DNA from: Eshraghiella sp964414835
GTDB taxonomy: Bacteria; Bacillota; Clostridia; Lachnospirales; Lachnospiraceae
Direction of reading: 5' to 3'
DNA length: 64,000 bases
NCBI GenBank assembly: GCA_964414835.1
Contig: CAYPWY010000002.1
Location: 1 to 64,000 of the forward strand
Shown: piece by piece, positions 17,359-24,293 of the stretch
How the letters are laid out: the number at the start of each line of letters is the position of its first letter
Numbering within the stretch: the first letter of the stretch is position 1
Program-made: the position numbers and the translations under genes
The notes under the pieces: generated by a model
Database searches by the model: none
Told to the model about the DNA's origin: nothing
The model's input: only the letters and a program-made list of their open reading frames with translations

Positions 17359-17398
17359 AAAATGCAAACAGATTGCAAAAGCAAACTGTTTGCATTTT
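17359..17398 (+). promoter_or_regulatory. Long dyad, probable operator for the Fur-family regulator
   Basis: The left arm (17359-17376) and right arm (17381-17398) are complementary at 17 of 18 positions around AAAA, with TGCAAACAG and CTGTTTGCA as half-sites. The dyad begins on the base after the -10 box and covers the predicted transcription start, the classical repressor position. It does not match the Bacillus Fur, PerR or Zur boxes. As RNA it would fold into a strong hairpin with a T run, so attenuation is an alternative. Confidence 0.6.
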
Positions 17399-17443
17399 TG
17401 CATTATGAAGATTATATTTTATATTTAAAAGCAGGAGAATTAC

Positions 17444-17860
17444 ATGGCAAAATCGTATTCAACAATCAGCCATACTAAGATTATGAAGTATCTGGCTGAA
17501 AATAGAGACAGGCTTGTGACAGTCAATGATATAGACAAATTTCTCAGGGAAGAGGGAATTGAGGTTAATGCTTCAACCATATACCGTTTCCTGAATAAGC
17601 TCAGCGACAGCGGTGAGCTTATGAAGTACGTTGCCAAGAAAGGAGAAATGTCTTCTTTTCAATATGTTGGCGGAGAGGAACGGAACTGTAAGGAGCATAT
17701 TCATCTTCATTGTATAAAATGTGATAAAATAATCCATCTTGAATGTGGATTTATGCAGGAAATCAGGGAACACATAGAAGAACATCATGGTTTTACATTA
17801 CAGTGTGAGGCATCTGTGTTGTATGGTATTTGCGCCGAGTGTCAAAGGAGATTTGTATGA
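17444..17860 (+). CDS. Fur-family metal regulator, probably Zur
   Basis: A 138-residue winged-helix regulator (DNA-binding part about 10-75, including NASTIYRFLNKL) with a metal-binding dimerisation part containing HIHLHCIKCDKI and a C-terminal CAEC pair for a structural zinc site. Zur proteins repress zinc uptake genes when zinc is sufficient. It overlaps the zinc-binding lipoprotein gene by four nt and shares its promoter, so autoregulation through the dyad at 17359 is likely. Zinc specificity is inferred from the neighbours. Confidence 0.85.
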   Translation: MAKSYSTISHTKIMKYLAENRDRLVTVNDIDKFLREEGIEVNASTIYRFLNKLSDSGELMKYVAKKGEMSSFQYVGGEERNCKEHIHLHCIKCDKIIHLECGFMQEIREHIEEHHGFTLQCEASVLYGICAECQRRFV

Positions 17861-18939
17861 TGAGACATATCAGAAAAATATGTTTGGTTATTTTAATAAT
17901 AGTCTTTGTGCTTCAGCTGACAGCATGTTCCGGCAATTCGGACAGTGTATCGTCGGGCGATAGCAGGCTTAAGGTTATAACAACTATTTTTGCAAGCTAT
18001 GATTTCGTCAGGCAGATAGCAGGGGATAATGTTCAATTGTCAATGCTTCTTAAGCCCGGTTCGGAGGCACATTCTTATGAGCCCACACCTCAGGATATAA
18101 TTGCCATACAGGAATGTGATGTCTTTATATATGTGGGAGGAGAAAATGATGCATGGATTGACAATATACTTGAATCCATAGACAGTGACAAAATCAGGAT
18201 GGTAAAATTATTGGATTGTGTTGATACAAAATATTATGAAGAAACAGTGGAAGGTATGGAAGTTCATGACGGGCATGACCATCATAGCGAGGAAGCTTCG
18301 GATTTGGAACATGATGATTATGATGAAAACGATGTTCATGATGATACGCATGAACATGACAGCGATACACATGAACATGATGAACATGAAGATGATACAC
18401 ACCAGCATGATGAGTGGGATGAGCATGTGTGGACTTCTCCGGCTAATGCCATGTCAATCTGTAAAGCACTGACTGATGTATTATGTGAAGAAGATACTGA
18501 CAATGAAAGCAGTTACAGAGCAGGCTGTGAAGAATACCAAAAAGAACTGGAAAAACTTGATGAATACACCAGAGAGATTGTGGATAATGCAGCAGGAAGC
18601 ACCATAATATTCGGTGACAGATTCCCTGTCAGATATTTTATAGAAGAATATGGACTGTCATATTATGCGGCATTTCCGGGCTGCTCTCAGGAAAATGAAG
18701 CCAGCGCAGCCACAATAGCTTTTCTTATTGACAAGGTTAAGGAGCAAGATATACCTGTTGTTTTTAAAATTGAACTTAGCAGCGGAAATATGGCTGAGAC
18801 CATAGCAGAGGACTGCGGTATTAAAGTGGAAACCTTTTACACAGGACACAATATTTCAAAGAAGGAATTTGATGACGGTGAAACCTATTTATCACTGATG
18901 TATCACAATGCGGATGTACTTAAGGAGGCACTTAACTGA
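17857..18939 (+). CDS. znuA: Zinc ABC transporter substrate-binding lipoprotein
   Basis: A 360-residue cluster A-I metal-binding protein (ZnuA/AdcA type) with a lipoprotein signal ending LTAC (Cys about 25). The domain starts LKVITTIFASYDFVRQIAGD, the first metal His follows in SEAHSYEPTP, and a His/Asp-rich loop of about 60 residues (about 135-195) is typical of zinc-selective members. The start is ATG 17857, overlapping the regulator's stop, with AAAGGAG upstream; the in-frame extension to 17830 lies inside the regulator gene. It delivers Zn2+ to ZnuB. Confidence 0.92.
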   Translation: MMRHIRKICLVILIIVFVLQLTACSGNSDSVSSGDSRLKVITTIFASYDFVRQIAGDNVQLSMLLKPGSEAHSYEPTPQDIIAIQECDVFIYVGGENDAWIDNILESIDSDKIRMVKLLDCVDTKYYEETVEGMEVHDGHDHHSEEASDLEHDDYDENDVHDDTHEHDSDTHEHDEHEDDTHQHDEWDEHVWTSPANAMSICKALTDVLCEEDTDNESSYRAGCEEYQKELEKLDEYTREIVDNAAGSTIIFGDRFPVRYFIEEYGLSYYAAFPGCSQENEASAATIAFLIDKVKEQDIPVVFKIELSSGNMAETIAEDCGIKVETFYTGHNISKKEFDDGETYLSLMYHNADVLKEALN

Positions 18940-19646
18940 TGGCACTTATAAGTTGTCAAGATGTAAGTCTTGGATATGAAGGGAAAGTAATTTTACAGGA
19001 TGTGGATTTTAAACTTGAGGGTGGTGAATACCTGTGCATAGTCGGAGAGAACGGAGCAGGCAAAAGTACGCTTATTAAAGGCATTCTGCGCCTGAAAAAG
19101 CCTATGAGCGGTACAATAGAGACGGGAGACGGGCTTAGGAATACGGAAATAGGATATATGCCTCAGCAGACAGCAGCGCAGAAGGATTTTCCTGCAAGTG
19201 TGTATGAGGTAGTCATCAGCGGCAGGCTTAACAGTCTTGGCACCCGCCTTTTTTTCGGCAGGAATGATAAAAAAGATGTGATGGATAAGCTTAGGCTTAT
19301 GGGAATAGAGCACCTTAAAAATAAAAGCTTTCATGATTTGTCGGGAGGACAGAAGCAGCGTGTTCTTCTGGCAAGAGCTATGTGTGCTACAAAGAAGGTT
19401 ATTTTGCTTGATGAGCCTGCGGCAGGACTTGACCCGGTTGCAACTCAGGAGCTTTATGAGCTTATCAATAAGATTAATAAAGAAATGGGAATTACTGTAA
19501 TTATGGTATCTCACGATATGGAGGCTACTCTGAAATATGCAACACATATATTACACCTGTCCCACAGGCAAATGTTTTTCGGCAGGACAGAGGAGTTTTT
19601 AAAGACGGAAGACGGCAGAAAATTTTCTTACAGGAAAGAGGTGTAG
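18939..19646 (+). CDS. znuC: Zinc ABC transporter ATP-binding protein
   Basis: A 235-residue ABC ATPase with Walker A GENGAGKST, Q-loop MPQQ, signature LSGGQ and Walker B VILLDEPAAGLD. It powers the ZnuB permease. The start overlaps the znuA stop by one nt, and the SD (AAGGAGG) lies inside the end of znuA. Metal type is inferred from znuA and the Fur-family regulator. Confidence 0.93.
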   Translation: MALISCQDVSLGYEGKVILQDVDFKLEGGEYLCIVGENGAGKSTLIKGILRLKKPMSGTIETGDGLRNTEIGYMPQQTAAQKDFPASVYEVVISGRLNSLGTRLFFGRNDKKDVMDKLRLMGIEHLKNKSFHDLSGGQKQRVLLARAMCATKKVILLDEPAAGLDPVATQELYELINKINKEMGITVIMVSHDMEATLKYATHILHLSHRQMFFGRTEEFLKTEDGRKFSYRKEV

Positions 19647-19649
19647 ATA

Positions 19650-20483
19650 ATGATAGAGCTTTTTACGGATATGTTTAATTACCAGTTTATGGTGCGTGCC
19701 ATAACAGTAGGAATTTTAGTGTCATTATGTGCTTCGCTGCTGGGGGTAAGTATGGTTCTAAAAAGATATTCAATGATAGGCGACGGACTTTCCCATGTGG
19801 GATTTGCGGCCTTAGCGGCAGCGGCGGCAGCAGGAGTTGCACCTTTGAAGGTGGCTGTTCCCGTATGTATTGCCGCAGCATTTTTGATGTTAAGAATAAG
19901 CGAAAACAGCAGGCTTAAGGGAGATGCAACTGTGGCGATAGTGTGCAGCGGAGCGTTGGCCATAGGTGTTATGATAATTTCTCTTTCCTCAGGAATGAAT
20001 ACGGATGTCAATAATTATATGTTCGGAAGCATATTGTCTCTCAGTGCAGAGGATGCTTTTATCAGTCGTGTTTTATCGGTAATTGTTGTGGTTCTCTTTC
20101 TTGTTTTTTATAACAGGATTTTTGCGGTTACATTTGATGAGAATTTTGCCAGAGCCACAGGCACCAAGGCAGGGGTGTACAACGGAATACTTGCTGTTCT
20201 GACAGCTGTAACGGTTGTTATCGGAATGAGAATGATGGGTGCACTGCTTATATCAAGTCTTATTATTTTCCCAAGCCTGTCATCAATGCGCGTGTGCAAA
20301 AGGTACCGTATGGTAATAATAAGCTCGGTGATTATATCGGTGCTTTGTTTCATGACAGGAATAACAATATCATTTGCAAAGTCCACACCTACCGGGGCAA
20401 GCATTGTTTGTGTCAATCTTGCTGTATTTGCAGTGATGTCACTTATAGGGACCCTTAGAGGTAAGGTTAGAAAGAAGGCTTAA
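19650..20483 (+). CDS. znuB: Zinc ABC transporter permease (ABC-3 family)
   Basis: A 277-residue membrane protein of the ABC-3 metal permease family with about eight hydrophobic spans, the conserved MIGDGLSHVGFA near residue 45 and the C-terminal region GMRMMGALLISSLIIFPS. It forms the channel for Zn2+ with ZnuC. It starts three nt after znuC. Confidence 0.93.
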   Translation: MIELFTDMFNYQFMVRAITVGILVSLCASLLGVSMVLKRYSMIGDGLSHVGFAALAAAAAAGVAPLKVAVPVCIAAAFLMLRISENSRLKGDATVAIVCSGALAIGVMIISLSSGMNTDVNNYMFGSILSLSAEDAFISRVLSVIVVVLFLVFYNRIFAVTFDENFARATGTKAGVYNGILAVLTAVTVVIGMRMMGALLISSLIIFPSLSSMRVCKRYRMVIISSVIISVLCFMTGITISFAKSTPTGASIVCVNLAVFAVMSLIGTLRGKVRKKA

Positions 20484-20484
20484 A

Positions 20485-21288
20485 ATGGTAAAAAACAAAA
20501 ACGGAAAAAAATTTGCAATAGCAATATTATTTGTTGTTCTGTCACTGTGCATTTTGGGAGGCTGCGCAGATGAAGGAGAAAATCAACAGGATACACAGGA
20601 AACATGGCATGGGAATATGACACAGAAGGAACCTGATAGCAAAAATGCGGCAGCAGTGCCAAATGAAGAAGGTACAGCCGCAGAACCGGAGACGGAGCCT
20701 TTGACGGTGGAACAGCTTCGTCAATCGGCAGAGCTTAATCCCTCACAGCCTTTTATGAATTTGTATAAAAGAAATAAAGATACAGGCGTTTTTGATATAA
20801 AATACGATTATACTGCACCATGGGTGTGGTACAGTGATATAGGAGGATTCTATGTTTTTGCAACCGATGAAGAACAGTTCGCCTATGATGGCTTCAAGGC
20901 ACGTTTTTTTGACTGGTGGGACTCCTATGGACAGTCAGCAGATACCAAGATTGGCTATGAAGTGATTGTAGGGCTTAATGATGGTACGGAGCTTATATGT
21001 ACCGTAAAAAGTCCTGAAGATACCGAAGAAATTTTCCGGTATGTTGAATTGTATCTTTATGACGATGTACATCAGGAGGACGGAGCATGGTACAGCCATC
21101 TTCTTCAGGAGCAGATGACTGATGATACACTTATGACTTCAATCAAGGTCACAACCGGTGAAAAAATCAATGAGGTTGAATCAATTTATCTTACGGTTTT
21201 TACATATCAGAGTGAGGCTGATTTTGACATGGAAAGCGGAAGATATATAGGCGGAAATTATACGGGACTTGAAATCGGGAAACAGTAG
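20485..21288 (+). CDS. Lipoprotein of unknown function in the zinc operon
   Basis: A 267-residue exported lipoprotein with a lysine-rich start, a hydrophobic segment and the lipobox LGGC (Cys about 30), then a Gln/Glu/Thr-rich linker to about residue 85 and a folded part rich in Trp, Tyr and acidic residues. I do not recognise a known domain. It begins one base after the znuB stop, so it is very probably translated with the transporter and under the same control. A role in zinc capture or delivery at the surface is only inference; it has no His-rich loop. Confidence 0.8.
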   Translation: MVKNKNGKKFAIAILFVVLSLCILGGCADEGENQQDTQETWHGNMTQKEPDSKNAAAVPNEEGTAAEPETEPLTVEQLRQSAELNPSQPFMNLYKRNKDTGVFDIKYDYTAPWVWYSDIGGFYVFATDEEQFAYDGFKARFFDWWDSYGQSADTKIGYEVIVGLNDGTELICTVKSPEDTEEIFRYVELYLYDDVHQEDGAWYSHLLQEQMTDDTLMTSIKVTTGEKINEVESIYLTVFTYQSEADFDMESGRYIGGNYTGLEIGKQ

Positions 21289-21306
21289 GGGCAGCCGAGA
21301 AAAACG

Positions 21307-21335
21307 TTGACAAAACGGAACCATTGATGTATACT
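21307..21335 (+). promoter_or_regulatory. Near-consensus promoter
   Basis: TTGACA (21307-21312) and TATACT (21330-21335) with a 17-nt spacer. A dyad ATATCC-GTTT-GGATAT (21343-21358) follows directly and abuts the start codon of the small gene at 21359. Confidence 0.6.
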
Positions 21336-21358
21336 GAATAAAATATCCGTTTGGATAT

Positions 21359-21670
21359 ATGGAGTTGTCCGAAATATCCATAGATTTACAGTCGGCGACC
21401 CATAATTATATATGTATTAAGAATGGTACAATATATTATGCGCAAAAAATAGACTGTTATGTCAGTGATAACAGTCAGGGGTCAAATTATTATAGTACGG
21501 ATTTGACCATTATAGTTTCTTTTAAATACAATGCAACGGAAAATTTGTTTGAATTAAGCGGAGATTATGCAATAGAAAAAGGTTGGAACTACACAGACTA
21601 TGAGGTTATTGATATTGAAGCAAAGGAAAAAGCAAAGGCGCAGTATAATGAATATATTACAAAATATTAG
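21359..21670 (+). CDS. Small hypothetical protein
   Basis: This frame would encode 103 residues (MELSEISIDLQ...), mostly polar with many Tyr and Ser and no signal peptide or membrane span. The ribosome-binding site is weak (only GGAT before the ATG). A very good promoter upstream and the absence of other genes favour expression, but the protein could also be the remnant of a longer secreted protein. No family recognised. The region 21671-21764 beyond it shows nothing else. Confidence 0.45.
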   Translation: MELSEISIDLQSATHNYICIKNGTIYYAQKIDCYVSDNSQGSNYYSTDLTIIVSFKYNATENLFELSGDYAIEKGWNYTDYEVIDIEAKEKAKAQYNEYITKY

Positions 21671-21764
21671 ATGTTACAACCAAGATAATCTTAATTCGCA
21701 CGCTTATTGTAGAAATAATCCGTTTTATTTTATTGATTCATAAGGAACAGCAGTTAAGGTAAAT

Positions 21765-21792
21765 CAAGCGGTCAGGAAAACCTGACCGCTTG
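21765..21792 (-). terminator. Terminator of the alcohol dehydrogenase gene
   Basis: CAAGCGGTCAGG (21765-21776) and CCTGACCGCTTG (21781-21792) form a perfect 12-bp stem with a 4-nt loop, 28 nt beyond the dehydrogenase stop. On the minus strand the stem is followed by ATTTA. It may also stop plus-strand transcripts from the 21307 promoter. Confidence 0.75.
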
Positions 21793-21819
21793 TGTATTAT
21801 CTCCATGTATCTGTGCAGA

Positions 21820-23031
21820 TTAGAAATCAACCTCTGTGTCATAGTAGCAGCACTTGAGGAGTTTTTCCATCTCTTCCTGGCTTGGCTGTCTAGGGTTGGA
21901 ACCTGTGCAGGCATCCAGAATAGCATTAGCGGCAATATCGTGAAGCTTGGCAAGAAACTCATCCTCAGGAACGATTCCTGTGTCGGCAGGAAGTCCGCCC
22001 TCACCGTAATTTTTGATGCAGTGAGGAATGTTAAGGTCATCATTCATCTTACGAAGCATTGCGATAAGGTTGTCAATCTTTTCGTCAGTAGTGTTGCCGC
22101 CAAGCTTAATAAAATCAGCGATTTCGGCATATCTTTCGGCAGCGACAGGGTCTTTAGCGTTGAATTTAATAACCTTAGGCAGATACATAGCATTGGCTGC
22201 GCCGTGGATTATATGTCCGCCGGAGAAAACTGCTCCGGTCTTGTGAGCCATTGAATGTACAATTCCAAGTAAAGCATTGGAGAATGCCATACCGGCAAGA
22301 CACTGTGCATTGTGCATTGAAGCCTTGGCATCCGTGTCTCCGCCGTATGATTTGACCAATGTTGCATCAATCATTTTGATAGCGTGAAGTGCAAGCGGGT
22401 CTGTGTAATCGCAGTTGGCAGTTGATACATAAGCCTCGATAGCATGTGTCATTGCATCCATACCTGTGTGTGCAACAAGCTTAGGCGGCATAGTCTCTGC
22501 AAGCTCCGAATCAACGATTGCCACATCAGGTGTAATCTCAAAATCAGCGATAGGGTACTTAATTCCCTTAGAGTAATCTGTGATAATTGAGAAAGCAGTT
22601 ACCTCTGTGGCGGTACCGGATGTGGATGGGATAGCGCAGAAATGAGCCTTGGTACGCAGCTTCGGAAGACCAAAAACCTTGCACATATCCTCAAAAGTGG
22701 TATCAGGATACTCATATTTAATCCACATAGCCTTTGCAGCATCAATAGGTGAACCTCCGCCCATAGCAACAATCCAGTCCGGCTGAAATTCCTGCATAAC
22801 TGCCGCACCATTCATAACAGTCTCAACAGATGGGTCAGGTTCAATGCCTTCAATAAGCTTAACCTCCATACCTGCTTCGTGAAGATAATCCTCAGCTTTC
22901 TGCAAAAAGCCGTTACGCTTCATTGAACCACCACCAACGCAGATGATAGCTCTTTTACCGTCAAGTGACTTAAGTGCTTCAAGAGAGCCCTTTCCGTGAT
23001 ACAAATCTCTTGGTAAAGTAAAACGTGCCAT
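21820..23031 (-). CDS. Iron-containing alcohol dehydrogenase
   Basis: A 403-residue group III (Fe-dependent) alcohol dehydrogenase that reduces an aldehyde to an alcohol with NAD(P)H. NAD-binding GGGS motifs (VGGGSM, MGGGSPIDAAK), the metal site region GMDAMTHAIEAY, then HSMAHKTGAVF and a further His-containing GGHIIHG are present. The C-terminal CTGSNPRQPS is typical of ethanol or butanol dehydrogenases of Clostridia. AAGGAGG lies ahead of the ATG. A Rex-type operator overlaps its promoter, consistent with use as an NADH sink. The substrate is not determined. Confidence 0.93.
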   Translation of the reverse strand: MARFTLPRDLYHGKGSLEALKSLDGKRAIICVGGGSMKRNGFLQKAEDYLHEAGMEVKLIEGIEPDPSVETVMNGAAVMQEFQPDWIVAMGGGSPIDAAKAMWIKYEYPDTTFEDMCKVFGLPKLRTKAHFCAIPSTSGTATEVTAFSIITDYSKGIKYPIADFEITPDVAIVDSELAETMPPKLVAHTGMDAMTHAIEAYVSTANCDYTDPLALHAIKMIDATLVKSYGGDTDAKASMHNAQCLAGMAFSNALLGIVHSMAHKTGAVFSGGHIIHGAANAMYLPKVIKFNAKDPVAAERYAEIADFIKLGGNTTDEKIDNLIAMLRKMNDDLNIPHCIKNYGEGGLPADTGIVPEDEFLAKLHDIAANAILDACTGSNPRQPSQEEMEKLLKCCYYDTEVDF

Positions 23032-23152
23032 ATAAAATACCTCCTTATATTGTCCGGCTGTCCTGTGGCGTCAGGGCTGCAGCCGGTATTTGTTGTGTCT
23101 TGTTACTGTTCGTCCTAAAGGAATTATATGTATCTTAGGGACAAATAGAAGT

Positions 23153-23170
23153 TTGTTAAATTTTTAACAA
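23153..23170 (-). promoter_or_regulatory. Rex operator at the alcohol dehydrogenase promoter
   Basis: TTGTTAAATTTTTAACAA matches the established Rex consensus TTGTTAA-N4-TTAACAA at all 14 fixed positions. It begins 4 nt downstream of the minus-strand -10 box and covers the predicted transcription start. Rex represses when NAD+ is high and leaves when NADH binds. rex itself is not in the window. Confidence 0.85.
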
Positions 23171-23174
23171 TATA

Positions 23175-23203
23175 ATTATAGCATATATGCACAAAAAATT
23201 CAA
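23175..23203 (-). promoter_or_regulatory. Promoter of the alcohol dehydrogenase gene
   Basis: On the minus strand TTGAAT (plus 23198-23203) and TATAAT (plus 23175-23180) are 17 nt apart. The spacer contains the palindrome GCATATATGC (23181-23190). The leader to the ATG is about 135 nt; apart from the Rex site I see no clear structure in it. Confidence 0.75.
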
Positions 23204-23260
23204 TTACATTCCTTAAATATTATAAAAATTTTACAAAAAAATTATAAAGATATTTGCAGA

Positions 23261-24130
23261 TTACTTTTTACGGTATTGACTTGGCGTCAATCCGTATTTT
23301 CTTTTAAAAAGGCGGTTAAAATATGAAAGATTATCATATCCGCAGTGTGAGGCTATATCAATGATATTGTCATCGGATGAAATCAGCATTCGGGATGCCA
23401 TTGACAGCCTGTAATCATTGAGATAGTCAATAAAAGAAGTACCCATGACTTTTTTGAAAAATTTCATGAAATGAGAAGACGAAAAACCGCTGACTGCTGC
23501 AATTTCGTCAATGCTTATAGGGTTTTCGTAATTGGTTTCAATATATTTTACGATGTCCTTGATGCGGTCAAGGTTTTTATCAGATTTGGAATGGGCGGAA
23601 ATATCACATTCCTTATACAGCTCAAAAAGAAACTCAAAAAGGTAGCTCTTAATGGCAAGCTTATAGCCGTTGGGAAAAACCGCACATAGACTGTCAATTT
23701 TATTGAGACAGCAGGCTATTTGGGAATAATTGGAATCATCAGAAGTGATAACATCATGAAAGGATATTTTTCCCGACAAAAAAGGAATAAAAAATTCTTC
23801 ACCTAATGTATCATTATAGCCGGAATACAGCATTTCCGGAGAAAAAATAATATTTTCATATTCCATTGAGTAATCTTCTAGCTGGTTTATTCCATGCATT
23901 CTTCCCGGAATTACCACTACAATGTCGCCTGCTTCCACATAATGGGAAGTGAAATCAAGAATTACGGTTCCTTTGCCTTTTTTGATATATATTATTTCAA
24001 TCTCATTATGCCAGTGAAGAGGAACCTGACAGAAATCCAGAGGAATTGAGCACAGGTATGTATTGTATGGGAAAAGCGAATCGGTGTGGGATTTGGTTTC
24101 CTGATAGTTTTCATATTCCAAAATGTTCAT
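23261..24130 (-). CDS. AraC-family regulator with cupin sensor domain
   Basis: A 289-residue regulator with an N-terminal cupin-like sugar-binding domain (about 20-150, including HWHNEIEIIYIKKGKG) and a C-terminal AraC double helix-turn-helix (about 190-289, including SSHFMKFFKKVMG and YFNRLFKRKYGLTPSQYRKK). Such proteins usually activate carbohydrate genes on ligand binding. It is divergent from the MalQ-GlgP gene, so alpha-glucan genes are the likeliest target (inference). AGGAGG precedes the ATG. Confidence 0.9.
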   Translation of the reverse strand: MNILEYENYQETKSHTDSLFPYNTYLCSIPLDFCQVPLHWHNEIEIIYIKKGKGTVILDFTSHYVEAGDIVVVIPGRMHGINQLEDYSMEYENIIFSPEMLYSGYNDTLGEEFFIPFLSGKISFHDVITSDDSNYSQIACCLNKIDSLCAVFPNGYKLAIKSYLFEFLFELYKECDISAHSKSDKNLDRIKDIVKYIETNYENPISIDEIAAVSGFSSSHFMKFFKKVMGTSFIDYLNDYRLSMASRMLISSDDNIIDIASHCGYDNLSYFNRLFKRKYGLTPSQYRKK

Positions 24131-24171
24131 TTTGTGCTGCCTCCTGTTATAAGATTATCAGTAAACTGTGA

Positions 24172-24193
24172 ATATGATAGTATTGTATCATAT
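24172..24193. promoter_or_regulatory. Perfect dyad between the divergent regulator and MalQ-GlgP genes
   Basis: ATATGATA (24172-24179) and TATCATAT (24186-24193) are perfect inverted repeats spaced by six nt. The dyad ends one base before the plus-strand -35 box at 24195, a position suited to an activator or shared operator. The binding protein is unknown. Confidence 0.5.
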
Positions 24194-24194
24194 C

Positions 24195-24250
24195 TTGATT
24201 GAATACTGCAAGAAAATATAATGTTTTTGATAGTACAATGCAAATGTACT
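24195..24250 (+). promoter_or_regulatory. Promoter and downstream operator-like repeat for MalQ-GlgP
   Basis: TTGATT (24195-24200) and TATAAT (24217-24222) are 16 nt apart. Ten nt beyond the -10, AGTACA (24232-24237) and TGTACT (24245-24250) form an inverted repeat with a 7-nt centre across the early transcript, a typical repressor location. Confidence 0.55.
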
Positions 24251-24293
24251 TAGGAAAACCGGAATTTATATAAATTATAGTGAGGTGTTTGTT

